Shown here in pieces: positions 17,186-27,181 of a DNA stretch of 64,000 nt. The stretch comes from Niveispirillum irakense DSM 11586 (lineage in GTDB: Bacteria > Pseudomonadota > Alphaproteobacteria > Azospirillales > Azospirillaceae), in assembly GCF_000429645.1 (NCBI RefSeq), contig NZ_AUCG01000020.1:124001-188000 (forward strand), written 5' to 3'. The notes beneath the pieces are model-generated. The model ran no database searches, was not told the DNA's origin, and saw nothing but the letters and a program-made list of their open reading frames with translations. The first letter of the stretch is position 1. Each line of letters opens with the position of its first letter. Made by a program: the position numbers and the translations under genes.

Positions 17186-18022
17186 ATGCCCCAACCCCAT
17201 CCCTGGCTGGACATCACCCGTGGCACCGCCCCGCTGATCCTGTCCATCCCCCATGCCGGCACCGATATTCCCGATGATATCGCGCCCGCCCTGGCCGATC
17301 CCTGGCTGGCGCGCAAGGATGCGGATTGGCATGTGGCGGACCTCTACGCCTTCGCCGCCGACCTGGGCGTCACCATTATCCGCACCCGCATTTCGCGGAC
17401 GGTGATCGACATGAACCGCCCGCCCGATGGCGCATCGCTCTATCCTGGCCAAGCCACCACCGACCTTTGCCCGCTGACCAGCTTCGACGGCGAACCGCTC
17501 TACCGTCCCGGCCAGGAACCGGATGCGGCAGAATTGGCCCACCGCCGCACCCTCTACCACACGCCCTATCACGCAGCCCTGGCAACCGAGATCGCCCGCC
17601 TGCGCGCCCAGCACCCAAGCGTCGTGCTGTATGATTGCCATTCCATCCGCTCCCGCGTGCCGCGCCTGTTCGACGGCGATCTGCCGCATTTCAATATCGG
17701 CACCAACAGCGGCACCGCCTGCGCCCCCGCCCTGCAGGCGGCAGTGGAGCGGGCGTGCGACGTCACACAGTTCAGCCGCGTCAGCAATGGCCGCTTCAAG
17801 GGCGGCTATATCACCCGCCATTACGGCCAGCCCGCCAATGGCGTGCATGGGGTGCAGATGGAACTGGCCTGCCGGGGCTATCTGGCGGAACCAGCCTGGC
17901 CGCTGGATGCAACCAACTGGCCACCCGCCTTTGATCCCGCCTATGCCGCACCGATGGTGTCGGCCTTGACCCACATTCTCACCATCTGCCGCGACTGGGC
18001 GCTTGAAGGGGACAGGACATGA
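17186..18022 (+). CDS. hutG: N-formylglutamate deformylase
   Basis: 278 residues, FGase/HutG family metallo-hydrolase. It yields glutamate and formate from N-formylglutamate (last step). Metal-site motifs: [23 protein letters not shown] and [13 protein letters not shown]. Also [16 protein letters not shown] and [14 protein letters not shown], strongly conserved. The ATG at 17186 has AGGA about 9 bp before it; 17171 is an alternative. The stop overlaps the hutU start (ATGA). Confidence 0.94.
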   Translation: MPQPHPWLDITRGTAPLILSIPHAGTDIPDDIAPALADPWLARKDADWHVADLYAFAADLGVTIIRTRISRTVIDMNRPPDGASLYPGQATTDLCPLTSFDGEPLYRPGQEPDAAELAHRRTLYHTPYHAALATEIARLRAQHPSVVLYDCHSIRSRVPRLFDGDLPHFNIGTNSGTACAPALQAAVERACDVTQFSRVSNGRFKGGYITRHYGQPANGVHGVQMELACRGYLAEPAWPLDATNWPPAFDPAYAAPMVSALTHILTICRDWALEGDRT

Positions 18023-19686
18023 ACCGTATCGACAATTCCCGCCGCATCAAGGCCGCCCATGGCAGCACCCGCAGCGCCAAAAGCTGGCAGACCGAAGCGG
18101 CCTTGCGCATGTTGATGAACAACCTGGACCCGGACGTGGCCGAACGGCCCGAGGAACTGGTGGTCTATGGCGGGATCGGCCGGGCGGCGCGCGACTGGCA
18201 GAGCTTTGACCGCATTGTCGCGGCGCTGACAAAGCTGGAGGATGACCAGACCCTGCTGGTGCAATCCGGCAAGCCGGTGGGCGTGTTCCGCACCCATGCC
18301 GATGCGCCGCGCGTGCTGATCGCCAATTCCAACCTCGTCCCCCATTGGGCCAACTGGGACAAGTTCCACGAATTGGATGCCAAGGGCCTGATGATGTATG
18401 GCCAGATGACGGCGGGAAGCTGGATCTATATCGGCACCCAGGGCATCGTCCAGGGCACCTATGAGACGTTTGTGGAGGTGGGGCGGCGCCATTATGGCGG
18501 CAGCCTTGCCGGGCGCTGGATTCTCACCGGCGGCTTGGGCGGCATGGGCGGGGCGCAGCCGCTGGCCGCCGTGATGGCGGGGGCCTCCTGTCTGGCGGTG
18601 GAATGCCAGCCGTCGCGCATTGATATGCGCCTGCGCACCGGCTATCTGGACCGCGCCACCGACAATCTGGATGAGGCGCTTGCCCTCATCGCCCAATCCT
18701 GCGCCGACAAAAAACCCCTCTCCGTCGGCCTGCAGGGCAATGCGGCGGATGTGTTCCCGGAACTGGTGCGCCGGGGCGTGCGGCCCGATGCGGTGACGGA
18801 CCAGACCTCCGCCCACGACCCGATCAACGGCTATCTGCCGCGCGGCTGGACGCTGGACCAATGGGCCAAGGGCCGCGAAAGCGACCCGAAGGCGGTGGAA
18901 CGCGCCGCGCGCGCCAGCATGGCCGAACAGGTGCGCGCCATGCTGGATTTCTGGAAGGAAGGCGTGCCGACGCTGGATTACGGCAATAACATCCGCCAGA
19001 TGGCGCTGGAAGAGGGCGTGGCGGATGCCTTCGCCTTCCCCGGCTTCGTGCCGGCCTATATCCGCCCGCTGTTCTGCCGCGGCATCGGCCCGTTCCGCTG
19101 GGCAGCCCTGTCCGGCGACCCGGAGGATATTTACAAGACCGACCAGAAGGTAAAGGAGCTGCTGCCCGATAATGCCCACCTGCATCACTGGCTGGACATG
19201 GCGCGGGAAAAGATCAAGTTCCAGGGCCTGCCGGCCCGCATCTGCTGGGTGGGTTTGGGCGACCGCCACCGGCTGGGGCTGGCCTTCAATGAGATGGTGG
19301 CCAAGGGTGAATTGAAGGCCCCGGTGGTGATTGGCCGCGACCATCTGGACAGCGGTTCCGTCGCGTCGCCCAACCGGGAGACGGAGGCGATGCAGGATGG
19401 TTCGGATGCCGTGTCCGACTGGCCCTTGCTGAACGCGCTGCTGAACACGGCATCGGGGGCGACCTGGGTGTCGCTGCACCATGGCGGCGGCGTGGGCATG
19501 GGCTTTTCCCAGCATAGCGGCATGGTGATCGTCGCCGACGGCACGCAAGAGGCTGCCAAGCGCCTGGAACGGGTGCTGTGGAACGATCCGGCCACCGGCG
19601 TGATGCGCCATGCCGATGCCGGGTACGACATCGCGCAGGATTGCGCGCGTGATAAGGGGCTGGATTTGCCGGGGATTTTGGGGTGA
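18019..19686 (+). CDS. hutU: Urocanate hydratase
   Basis: 555 residues, normal length. It hydrates urocanate to imidazolonepropionate with tightly bound NAD+ (step two). Seen are the NAD-binding glycine run [30 protein letters not shown], the active-site cysteine region [19 protein letters not shown], and [15 protein letters not shown] near the C terminus. Last gene of hutIHGU, followed by a terminator. Confidence 0.97.
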   Translation: MNRIDNSRRIKAAHGSTRSAKSWQTEAALRMLMNNLDPDVAERPEELVVYGGIGRAARDWQSFDRIVAALTKLEDDQTLLVQSGKPVGVFRTHADAPRVLIANSNLVPHWANWDKFHELDAKGLMMYGQMTAGSWIYIGTQGIVQGTYETFVEVGRRHYGGSLAGRWILTGGLGGMGGAQPLAAVMAGASCLAVECQPSRIDMRLRTGYLDRATDNLDEALALIAQSCADKKPLSVGLQGNAADVFPELVRRGVRPDAVTDQTSAHDPINGYLPRGWTLDQWAKGRESDPKAVERAARASMAEQVRAMLDFWKEGVPTLDYGNNIRQMALEEGVADAFAFPGFVPAYIRPLFCRGIGPFRWAALSGDPEDIYKTDQKVKELLPDNAHLHHWLDMAREKIKFQGLPARICWVGLGDRHRLGLAFNEMVAKGELKAPVVIGRDHLDSGSVASPNRETEAMQDGSDAVSDWPLLNALLNTASGATWVSLHHGGGVGMGFSQHSGMVIVADGTQEAAKRLERVLWNDPATGVMRHADAGYDIAQDCARDKGLDLPGILG

Positions 19687-19692
19687 GGGGCG

Positions 19693-19733
19693 GCAGCGCC
19701 GGTCCCCCGGCGCTGCTAGTAGAGCTATTTTTT
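19693..19733 (+). terminator. Terminator after hutU
   Basis: GCAGCGCCGG (19693-19702) and CCGGCGCTGC (19707-19716) form a perfect 10-bp stem with loop TCCC. A T6 tract follows 11 bp later (19728-19733). The tract overlaps the stop of the convergent chemoreceptor gene. Confidence 0.7.
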
Positions 19734-21795
19734 ACGCCGCCCGGATGGCAGCGAAGAAACGGGCGATGTCGTCTTGCAGCATCGTGGCGTTGCGGGCGAG
19801 GCTGGAGGAGGCGAGAGAGACCTGACGCGACATCTCGCCGGCTTCTTCCGCGGCACCCGTCACCTGGCTCATGGCCTGATCCACCTGGACCACGCCGCCC
19901 GCCGCGTCCGACACGCTGCCGGCGATTTCCGATGTGGCGGCGGATTGCTGTTCCACCGCATGGGCGATTTCTTCGGCGATCTGGCTCTGGCCGGCAATGG
20001 CGGTGGAAACCTGCCGGATCGCGCCAACCGACTGTTCCGCCACCTTCTGGATTTCACCGACCAGTCCGGTAATATCATCCGTGGCGCGGGCTGTCTGGGT
20101 GGCCAGCGCCTTCACCTCGCTTGCCACCACGGCGAAGCCCTTGCCCGCCTCCCCGGCGCGCGCGGCCTCAATCGTGGCATTCAGCGCCAGCAGGTTGGTC
20201 TGGGCGGCGATGTTGGAGATCAGCCCCACCACTTCGCCGATGCGCTGGGCGGCGGTGGCGAGGCTGGCCAGCGTATGGTCGGCCTGTTCGGCCTGCTCCA
20301 TCGTTCGCCCGGCCGACTGGCTAGAGCGGCTGGCCTGACGCTGGATCTCCGCGATGGAGCCGGACAGTTCCTCTGCCGCCGCCGCAACAGCCTGGATCTT
20401 GTCAGAGGCGGTATGGGTGGCCCCGGTCGCTTCCTTCGACTGGCGCAGCGTTTCGGTGGAGATGCCGGACATCTGGGCTGCCGTGGCTTCCAACTCGGTG
20501 GAGGCCGAGGACATTTCCCGGATGGCGCGTGAGGCCGTCTGGTCAAATTCCCCGATCAGCTTTTCCACGGCGGCGTTGCGCTGGTCACGGGCCTTGCGCT
20601 GTTCGGCTTCGGCGGTACGCAGGCGCGCCGCCTCCTGCCCGGCCTGTTTCAGCACCACAACGGAACGGGCCATGGCGCCCAACTCATCCTGTCGCGTGGC
20701 GTGGGGCACATCGGCGCTGTAATCCTCCTGCGCAAACCGGTCCACGGCGTGGCCTAGATCCGCCAAGGGACGCAGGATTTGACGGGTAATGATGATCGCA
20801 GCAAGCCCGACCATCAACAGGCCGGCCAGGATGACGAGGCTGGCACCGGCCAGGGACCAGGCGCGGGAGGTCCGAAGTGCGCTGGCGGAAAGGGCGGTCG
20901 TTTCTTCCAGCCTTTGCCGCGCCTGCAGGATGGTTTCAATCGTCGTTGTCGCGGACTTGAACCATGTCTGGCTGTCCACGGGATAAGGGGTGCCAGCGGC
21001 GGCGGCGGCCAGAACCTGCTTCAACTGCGCGTCGATCTGGGCACTGGCAGCCGCGGCCACCGTCACCGCCTCACCAAAAACCGGAGCAAGCCGCTTGGCC
21101 CGGCCTTGCGCGCTGGAAAGGCTGACGGCGATGGCGCCGCTGGCATTGCCGATGGCGGTTAATTGAGGGGCGCTGGGGGGCGCGCCGGACGCGATGATGC
21201 CCGCGACCAGACCGCGCTGGCGGCCCAGATGTTCCGCCATCACGGCCAGATTGCTGGTGACGGTGAGGCCTTCAAGCAAGGAGGCCTCGTCGGACAGCGC
21301 CACCCCTTCCATGCCCTGGCGGGCTTGAGCCAGCAGGCTTTCGATCATGCGGGTCGTATCGGCGAACCACAAGGCGGGCTCCCGGGGGCCGGTCCCATCC
21401 ATGGCTGCCGTTGCCTTGGCGCGTGCCTCGCGCAGCGAGGTGGCTGTACCGTCCAACGCGCTGATGAAGGGGGCAGAGTGTGGGCTGGGCGTCTGGAACA
21501 ACAGCCGCGCTTGGGCAAGCGCTTCGTCAACAGCCGCCCGCGCCTTTTCCACAGCCTTGCGTTGCTCAGGATTGGTCTGTGAAGCGGCAATGGCGGCATT
21601 GGTTGTGCCACGCTCCACTGCAAGTTTGCTTGCGGCACTCAGCATTGCGGCTGAAATGCCATTGCTCTCTGATGCTTGTTCCGCAGTTCCCATTCCCTTC
21701 AAGGCAAAAAAGCCCTGCGTTAAGGATTGGGTCAAGGACATGCAGGCGAGGATGCCCACGAGGCCGATCAACTTTGTTTTAATACCCAGCTGCAT
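19732..21795 (-). CDS. Methyl-accepting chemotaxis protein with NIT-like sensor
   Basis: 687 residues. TM1 is about residues 8-30 and TM2 about 315-340 ([23 protein letters not shown]), followed by HAMP ([18 protein letters not shown]). The C-terminal signalling hairpin includes [20 protein letters not shown] and [19 protein letters not shown]. The periplasmic part has two arginine-rich motifs, [13 protein letters not shown] and [11 protein letters not shown], typical of NIT (nitrate/nitrite-type) helical sensors; ligand unproven. No che genes are adjacent, so it is probably an orphan receptor. The SD (AAGGGGG, 5 bp before the ATG) is locked in a 13-bp hairpin. Confidence 0.92.
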   Translation of the reverse strand: MQLGIKTKLIGLVGILACMSLTQSLTQGFFALKGMGTAEQASESNGISAAMLSAASKLAVERGTTNAAIAASQTNPEQRKAVEKARAAVDEALAQARLLFQTPSPHSAPFISALDGTATSLREARAKATAAMDGTGPREPALWFADTTRMIESLLAQARQGMEGVALSDEASLLEGLTVTSNLAVMAEHLGRQRGLVAGIIASGAPPSAPQLTAIGNASGAIAVSLSSAQGRAKRLAPVFGEAVTVAAAASAQIDAQLKQVLAAAAAGTPYPVDSQTWFKSATTTIETILQARQRLEETTALSASALRTSRAWSLAGASLVILAGLLMVGLAAIIITRQILRPLADLGHAVDRFAQEDYSADVPHATRQDELGAMARSVVVLKQAGQEAARLRTAEAEQRKARDQRNAAVEKLIGEFDQTASRAIREMSSASTELEATAAQMSGISTETLRQSKEATGATHTASDKIQAVAAAAEELSGSIAEIQRQASRSSQSAGRTMEQAEQADHTLASLATAAQRIGEVVGLISNIAAQTNLLALNATIEAARAGEAGKGFAVVASEVKALATQTARATDDITGLVGEIQKVAEQSVGAIRQVSTAIAGQSQIAEEIAHAVEQQSAATSEIAGSVSDAAGGVVQVDQAMSQVTGAAEEAGEMSRQVSLASSSLARNATMLQDDIARFFAAIRAA

Positions 21796-21800
21796 AATTT

Positions 21801-21833
21801 CCCCCTTATCTGCGGCCTATGCAGATAAGGGGG
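21801..21833 (-). promoter_or_regulatory. SD-sequestering leader hairpin of the chemoreceptor gene
   Basis: Arms 21801-21813 and 21821-21833 are perfect 13-bp complements around a 7-nt loop. On the minus-strand transcript the 3' arm ends in AAGGGGG, which is the Shine-Dalgarno, with AAATT and then the ATG. Folded, the ribosome site is fully paired, so translation should depend on opening the stem (temperature, small RNA, protein or a coupled ribosome). Confidence 0.7.
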
Positions 21834-21842
21834 TATGTGGTT

Positions 21843-21879
21843 AAAAAAAGAATAATGGATACTGCTGAATCCATCATTC
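21843..21879 (-). terminator. Terminator after the GH65-phosphoglucomutase gene
   Basis: On the minus strand an 11-bp stem (arms 21869-21879 and 21850-21860, one G-T pair, 8-nt loop) is followed directly by seven T residues (21849-21843). It lies 41 bp past the stop at 21921 and separates that transcript from the chemoreceptor gene. Confidence 0.8.
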
Positions 21880-21920
21880 ATGACATAGATCAATATCCTG
21901 CATACTGTTTTATTCAGAAA

Positions 21921-24900
21921 CTATTTTCTGACAAGTGGTATTGCGTAGTCGTCCAACCCTAAATGCTTGATATGTGGGATCACCGCATCCGCTTCTGTCA
22001 GTACGGCTGGGTCGCCGATGCCGATGGCTGGCATGCCGGCGGCCTTGATGGCAGTGATCCCGGCCTGACTATCCTCGATCCCGATACAATCGACCGGTTC
22101 CATACCCAGAGCCGTGGCCACGGCCAGGAAAATATCCGGGGCGGGTTTGGGATGGGCGACGGCAGCAGGGTCGGCGACATAATCCAGCAGATCGGCAATG
22201 CCCAGCCGGTCCAGCAGCGTGGGTGCGTTGCGACTGGCCGAGGCGACACCGATCTTCAAGCCGGCACCACGGGCGGCCAGGATCAGGTTGCGGGCGCCGT
22301 CGAACAGATCGGCGGGCGTATAATCAGCGATGATCGCCTGATAATAACCGTTCTTCCGGTCGGTGGCGGCCTTCTTCTGCTCTCGTGTCAGGGACAGGCC
22401 GGAGCCTTCCAGGATCATTTCCAGCGAGGTGGCCCGGTCGATCCCTTTCAACGCCTCGTTCCGGTGCCGGTCGAAGGGCACGCCCAACTCGTCGGCCAGC
22501 CGTTTCCAGGCCAGATAATGGCCTTCCGCCGTATCGGTCAGCACGCCATCCAGGTCGAAGATCAGGGCCTTGGCCGGGCGGGGGAATGGGGACAGGGGCA
22601 GGGTCACGGTGTCTCCCTCCTTCAGCGCCAGCGGGCGCCCATAATGGTGGATGGTCAGGTCATAGCCGGAAAGCAGGCGATAGGTGGCGCCATCGCTACC
22701 CACATCGACACGCAGGCGTCGCCCCTGCCACAGGATGCCGAAGCCATAATGACCCCAGCCTTCAGGCAGGGTCGGCCGGAAGCGGGCAATACCGCCTTGC
22801 CAGCGCAGGCCGCCAAATCCCCAGGCAATGCCCAGCCAGCTTCCCGCCATGGCGGCCATATGGGCGCCGTGGCTGGCATTGCCATGCAGATCATCCAGGT
22901 CGACCCGCGCGGTTTCCGTGAAATAGGTCAGGGCCTTGTCGGCATCGCCCAGTTCTGCCGCCAGGATGGCGAAGGTGCTGGGGGACAGGGTGCTGTCATG
23001 CACCGTGATCGCCTCGTAATATGCGTAATTCCGCCGCTTCTGCTCCTTGGGCATATTCTGGTGCGATAAAAGCAGGGCCAGCACCACGTCGGCCTGTTTG
23101 CACACCTGATGGCGATAGATCAGCAGCGGGTGGAAATGCAGCAGCAGCGGGTATTTATCCGCCGGCGTATTGGCGAAATCCCAGACCGGCTTGGACAGGA
23201 AGTCATCATCCTGCGGGTTAATGCCGGCGAGCGGATCAACCGGAAGATACATCTGCTCCGCCGCCCGCCGCCACAGGGCCGCTTCGTGTGGGGACAGCCC
23301 GATCCGCAGGGACAGATCGGCCAGACAATCCGGCGCGTGGCGGGCCATCCGGTGATACAGGTCAGCGGCATGGGCCAGATGCTCCCGCGCCATGCTGTTG
23401 GTGTAGAAATTATTGTTCACCAGGGCGGTATATTCATCCGGGCCCGTCACTTCATGGATGGTGAAGGCCCCGCCTTTACGGGCGTTGAAATGGCCGACCT
23501 GGGGCCAGATCCGTGCCGTTTCAAACAGCATCTCCGCCAGATGGGTGTAGAGAAAGGCGCTGTCGCCCGTCACTTCCTCATAAAAGCGGATGGCGAAGGC
23601 GATGTCGGCATTGATGTGGTACTGGGCCGATCCGGTGGGATAATGGGCTGAACATTCATCCCCGGCGATGGTCCGCCAGGGATAGAGCGCGCCCATTTCA
23701 TGGCCCATCAGCCGGGCATGGTTGCGGGCGCGGGGCAGGGTGCGGACGCGATATTCCAGCATCCGGCGGGCCAAGCCCGGATCGGTCAGGGCCAGGACCG
23801 GCAGGACGAAGGTTTCCGTATCCCAGAAATAATGGCCCTCATAGCCCTCGCCCGTCAGCCCCTTGGCGGCGATGGAGGAATGGCCGGTGCGGCCGGTGGA
23901 CTGGAACAGGTGGAACAGGTTGAAGCGGATGGCCTGCTGAAGCGCGCCATCGCCATCAATCGTCACATCGGCATCGCCCCAGAACTTGGTCAACTCCCGC
24001 GTCTGCCGTTCAGCGATACCGTCCCAGCCCTGGGCGACGGCGGCGGCCAGCACGCCGCCCGTTTCGTCAAACAGCGCCCGGGTCATTTCCGGCCCGTCAT
24101 GGTCGGCGACGCTATAGGCGACGAATTTCTCGATGGTCAGGCTGGCGCCGGGGGACATCTCACCCCGGAACGGCTCCACCATGGATTGCAGGGTCTGCCA
24201 GACCGGCTCGGCCGTCAGCCCCGGTCCCGGCCGGTGTGCCTGCCGGACCACCAGGGCCCGGCGGGAGAAACGGGCCTGCTGGAAAACGCCGGCCGGCACG
24301 CCATCCTGTTCCAGCGGCTGGCTGTCCACACCGCCTTTGCCCAGGGCAACGCCGATGCGGGGGTCATCGCCCTGCTTTTCCGCCCGGCGCCCCCATTGGA
24401 TGGTGGAGAGCAGGGCAACGGGTCCGGTATAATCAACCGACCGCACGGTCAACCGGATGGCCAGTAATTGCGGCTGCGCCAGGGAAACGAGGCGCTGGCC
24501 TTCAATCTCGATCGTGTGGCCCTTGGGGCTGGTCCAGCGCAGGATGCGGGACATGGTCCCGTCGCGCATATCCAGTTCGCATAAAAGGCCCAGCAGGGTG
24601 CCGGTCTGGATGTCCACCGGCTCATCCCCCAGGATGATGCGGATCAGCTTGCCGTCGGCCACCGGGATGCGAGTGTCGGTATTGCTGGCAAAGCCGGTGA
24701 AACGCTCATGATAATGGATTGGCGCCTGCTCGAAAAAATCGGCCAGGAAGGTGCCGTCGGTCTGGGAGGGGGCTTCGTCGATACCGCCGCGCACACCCAG
24801 CGCGCCATTGGCAAGCGCGAACAGGCTCTCATCCCGGGGCGCTTGCAATGGGTCATAGCCGGTGCGCCTGACCACCCAGCCAGGTTCTGCCGCCTTTCCA

Positions 24901-24965
24901 TCCAGCGCATCCGTGCCGAAAATCTGAGAGAAAATTTCGTGGGATGGAGAAATAGCCTCCTGCAC
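21921..24965 (-). CDS. GH65 disaccharide phosphorylase fused to beta-phosphoglucomutase
   Basis: About 1014 residues. Positions 1 to about 770 are a GH65 enzyme (maltose/trehalose/kojibiose phosphorylase group): FALANGALGVRGG, GYEGHYFWDTETFVLPVLAL, GAEYPW-like GALYPWRTI, and the general-acid Glu in HEVTGPDEYTALVNNNFYTN. From about residue 799 a HAD-type beta-phosphoglucomutase begins (IFDLDGVLTDTAEGHYLAW, GVASASRNAP, HPKPAPDIFL, GIEDSQAGI). Together they would turn an alpha-glucobiose plus phosphate into beta-glucose 1-phosphate and then glucose 6-phosphate. GTG at 24965 is chosen: GGAGG stands 5 bp before it, whereas a GTG at 24971 overlaps that SD. No signal peptide. A LacI-type operator lies upstream. 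Confidence 0.93.
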   Translation of the reverse strand: MQEAISPSHEIFSQIFGTDALDGKAAEPGWVVRRTGYDPLQAPRDESLFALANGALGVRGGIDEAPSQTDGTFLADFFEQAPIHYHERFTGFASNTDTRIPVADGKLIRIILGDEPVDIQTGTLLGLLCELDMRDGTMSRILRWTSPKGHTIEIEGQRLVSLAQPQLLAIRLTVRSVDYTGPVALLSTIQWGRRAEKQGDDPRIGVALGKGGVDSQPLEQDGVPAGVFQQARFSRRALVVRQAHRPGPGLTAEPVWQTLQSMVEPFRGEMSPGASLTIEKFVAYSVADHDGPEMTRALFDETGGVLAAAVAQGWDGIAERQTRELTKFWGDADVTIDGDGALQQAIRFNLFHLFQSTGRTGHSSIAAKGLTGEGYEGHYFWDTETFVLPVLALTDPGLARRMLEYRVRTLPRARNHARLMGHEMGALYPWRTIAGDECSAHYPTGSAQYHINADIAFAIRFYEEVTGDSAFLYTHLAEMLFETARIWPQVGHFNARKGGAFTIHEVTGPDEYTALVNNNFYTNSMAREHLAHAADLYHRMARHAPDCLADLSLRIGLSPHEAALWRRAAEQMYLPVDPLAGINPQDDDFLSKPVWDFANTPADKYPLLLHFHPLLIYRHQVCKQADVVLALLLSHQNMPKEQKRRNYAYYEAITVHDSTLSPSTFAILAAELGDADKALTYFTETARVDLDDLHGNASHGAHMAAMAGSWLGIAWGFGGLRWQGGIARFRPTLPEGWGHYGFGILWQGRRLRVDVGSDGATYRLLSGYDLTIHHYGRPLALKEGDTVTLPLSPFPRPAKALIFDLDGVLTDTAEGHYLAWKRLADELGVPFDRHRNEALKGIDRATSLEMILEGSGLSLTREQKKAATDRKNGYYQAIIADYTPADLFDGARNLILAARGAGLKIGVASASRNAPTLLDRLGIADLLDYVADPAAVAHPKPAPDIFLAVATALGMEPVDCIGIEDSQAGITAIKAAGMPAIGIGDPAVLTEADAVIPHIKHLGLDDYAIPLVRK

Positions 24966-25142
24966 GCCCACCTCCTTGCAGCCTGAACCGATTGATTAAC
25001 CCGCGAAACCGCCGCTTGTTGCGGCGAGCTGATAATGTTGCGGGCACAGAGCCTGTTGTGAACCAAGGCTAGGAAGGGGATGTGGCGGTTTTGGGGCTGC
25101 CGGCCACCCGCCTTTTATCCGGTAAGCGGATCAGTTATCATA

Positions 25143-25156
25143 TGACACCGGTATCA
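25143..25156. promoter_or_regulatory. LacI-family operator candidate between GH65 and carboxylesterase genes
   Basis: TGACACCGGTATCA is a 14-bp near-perfect palindrome centred on ACCGGT, typical of LacI-family sugar regulators. It lies 39 bp before the esterase ATG and 178 bp before the GH65 start. A similar site stands ahead of the MFS gene at 51063-51076. No LacI gene is in the window. Confidence 0.6.
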
Positions 25157-25194
25157 ATAAGAATGCCGGATAAAATCATGTGAGAGGAGATGAG

Positions 25195-26793
25195 ATGGAG
25201 CGTCGGCTTGTGCTGGGAATGATGGGCGCTGTCGGGGCGGGGCTGCTGCTGCCGCGCGCGGCCTTCGCGGCTTCGCGTCCCGTAGCAGCGACAGCCCATG
25301 GCAAGGTGCGGGGCCTGACCGATACCAATGGCATCCACCATTTCAAAGGCATCCGCTATGGCGCGGATACGGCGCCGCGCCGCTTCATGCCGCCGCTGCC
25401 GCCGCAGCCCTGGAAGGGGATCGCCGAGGCGGTGACCTATGGGGCCGCCAGCCCCCAATCCAGCCGGGAGACGCCGGTATCAGAAGATTGCCTGTTCCTG
25501 AATGTCTGGACGCCGGGCCTGGGGGCGGGGGCGAAGCGGCCCGTGATGGTCTATATCCATGGCGGCGCCTATGCCAATGGCTCCGGCTCCAGCCCGCTCT
25601 ATGACGGGGCGCGGCTGGCGCGGCGTGGCGAGGTCGTGGTGGTCACGCTCAACCACCGGCTCAATCTCTGGGGTTATCTTTATCTCGCCCGGCTGGGCGG
25701 GCTGGAGGATGAACGCTTTGCCGATAGCGGCAATGCCGGCCAGCATGATCTGATCCTGGCTTTGCGCTGGGTGCGCGACAATATCGCCGCCTTCGGCGGT
25801 GATCCTGGCAATGTGATGCTGTTCGGCCAATCCGGCGGGGGGGCGAAGATCGCGACCTTGATGGCCATGCCTGAAGCGCGGGGCCTGTTCCACAAGGCAG
25901 CGACCATGAGCGGGCAGCAGGTCACCGCCTCCGGCCCGCGCAACGCCACGGCGCGCACGGCGGCTTTCCTGGCCACGCTTGGCCTGATGGCCGATAAAGC
26001 CGGCGCGGAGGCCGTGCGTGCCGTGCCGGTGGAGCGGCTTCTGACGGGGCTGAAGGCGGTCGATCCGGTGATCGGGTCGGGTGGCGTTTATATGGGGCCG
26101 GTCCTGGATGGGCGCGGCCTGCCGCGGCATCCCTTCTATCCCGATGCGCCGGACCTGTCCCGCGGCATCCCCATGATCATCGGCAATACCCACGATGAAA
26201 CCCGCAACCTGATCGGCGGCGGCGATCCCAGTACCTTTGCCCTGGATTGGGAGAGCCTGCCGGCCAAGCTGTTCCCGGCCATGCGGGTGGATATCGCCCC
26301 GGAACCAGTGATCGCGGAATATCGCCGTCTTTACCCCCATTACAGCCCCAGCGACGTGTTTTTCGCCGCGACCACAGCAGGCCGTTCCTGGCGTGGTGCG
26401 GTGCTTGAGCTGGAGGCCCGCGCCCGGCAGCCGGCAGGGGCCGCCCCCACCTGGGCCTATCAACTGGATTGGGCGTCCCCCCTTGAGGGCGGTAAATGGG
26501 GTGCCCCGCACACGCTGGATATCCCGCTGGTTTTTGACAATGTGGCAGCACCGGGGGCCTTGTCCGGCGATGGGCCGGCGGCGCAGGCCATGGCGGATAT
26601 CATGAGCGAAAGCTTCATCGCCTTCGCCCGCACCGGCAATCCCAACAATCCCCGTCTGCCGGCCTGGGAGCCCTATGACCTGGCGCGCCGCCAGACCCTG
26701 CTGATGGACCTGAAACCCGTACTGGCCGATGACCCGCGCGGGGCGGAACGGCGGCTGTTCGACGCCGTCCCCTTTATCCAGCAGGGGACGTGA
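25195..26793 (+). CDS. Type-B carboxylesterase, exported
   Basis: 532 residues, alpha/beta-hydrolase. The N terminus MERRLVLGMMGAVGAGLLLP-RAAFA has twin Arg then a hydrophobic run, so Tat or Sec export is likely. Signature elements: SEDCLFLNVWTPG, the oxyanion YIHGGAY, and nucleophile Ser213 in FGQSGGGAK (Gly replaces the usual Ala after GxSxG). The acid is probably in IGNTHDETR and the His in WGAPHTLDIPLVF. ATG at 25195 has AGGAG 5-9 bp upstream. It shares a LacI-type operator with GH65, hinting at release of acylated sugars, but the substrate is unknown. Its 3' end overlaps the convergent receiver gene by 20 bp. Confidence 0.92.
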   Translation: MERRLVLGMMGAVGAGLLLPRAAFAASRPVAATAHGKVRGLTDTNGIHHFKGIRYGADTAPRRFMPPLPPQPWKGIAEAVTYGAASPQSSRETPVSEDCLFLNVWTPGLGAGAKRPVMVYIHGGAYANGSGSSPLYDGARLARRGEVVVVTLNHRLNLWGYLYLARLGGLEDERFADSGNAGQHDLILALRWVRDNIAAFGGDPGNVMLFGQSGGGAKIATLMAMPEARGLFHKAATMSGQQVTASGPRNATARTAAFLATLGLMADKAGAEAVRAVPVERLLTGLKAVDPVIGSGGVYMGPVLDGRGLPRHPFYPDAPDLSRGIPMIIGNTHDETRNLIGGGDPSTFALDWESLPAKLFPAMRVDIAPEPVIAEYRRLYPHYSPSDVFFAATTAGRSWRGAVLELEARARQPAGAAPTWAYQLDWASPLEGGKWGAPHTLDIPLVFDNVAAPGALSGDGPAAQAMADIMSESFIAFARTGNPNNPRLPAWEPYDLARRQTLLMDLKPVLADDPRGAERRLFDAVPFIQQGT

Positions 26794-27181
26794 TACGGGG
26801 CCGGTCGGCCCATATCTCCCGTAGGCGGGCGCACAGGGTCATCAGGTCGAAAGGTTTGGCCAAAACATCCAATGCGCCCGCCCGCTTCAGGCTTGCCAAA
26901 TGGTCTGGATCATTGGTCGCGGTGATGAAGACCACGGGCGTGGTGGCCGTGGCCGGCATGGCGCGCAGTGCCGTCAATGTTGCCAGACCATCCAGTCCTG
27001 GCATGGACGCATCCATCAATACCATCTGCGGCCGGCAGGTCGGGATGGTGCGCAGTGCCTCCACGCCCGAGGCGCACAGGGTCACCCGCAAGCCGCCAAC
27101 AACGGCCAGCGCCAGTTCCGCCAATGCCCGCAATTCAGGTTCATCATCCACGAAGGCCACATGCGATAACGCCGTTTTCAT
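26774..27181 (-). CDS. Single-domain response regulator
   Basis: 135 residues, a bare CheY-like receiver. Acidic pair VDDEPELRAL near residue 11, phospho-acceptor Asp57 in VLMDASMPGLDG, Thr/Ala switch in VFITATN, and Lys109 in VLAKPFD. No output domain. ATG at 27181 is chosen because the receiver fold begins directly after it; the open frame upstream is not conserved-looking. It may shuttle phosphate to or from the HPt modules of the two neighbouring plus-strand proteins. Confidence 0.88.
   Translation of the reverse strand: MKTALSHVAFVDDEPELRALAELALAVVGGLRVTLCASGVEALRTIPTCRPQMVLMDASMPGLDGLATLTALRAMPATATTPVVFITATNDPDHLASLKRAGALDVLAKPFDLMTLCARLREIWADRPRITSPAG

Noticed and set aside
17941-19611. 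556-codon minus-strand open frame across hutU
   Set aside because: hutU on the plus strand is conserved over its whole length; the antisense product is His/Ala/Gly-rich without motifs.
19732-21795. Chemoreceptor as part of the Wsp-like system
   Set aside because: It is 11 kb from that operon, on its own behind a terminator, and has a different sensor; treated as an orphan receptor.
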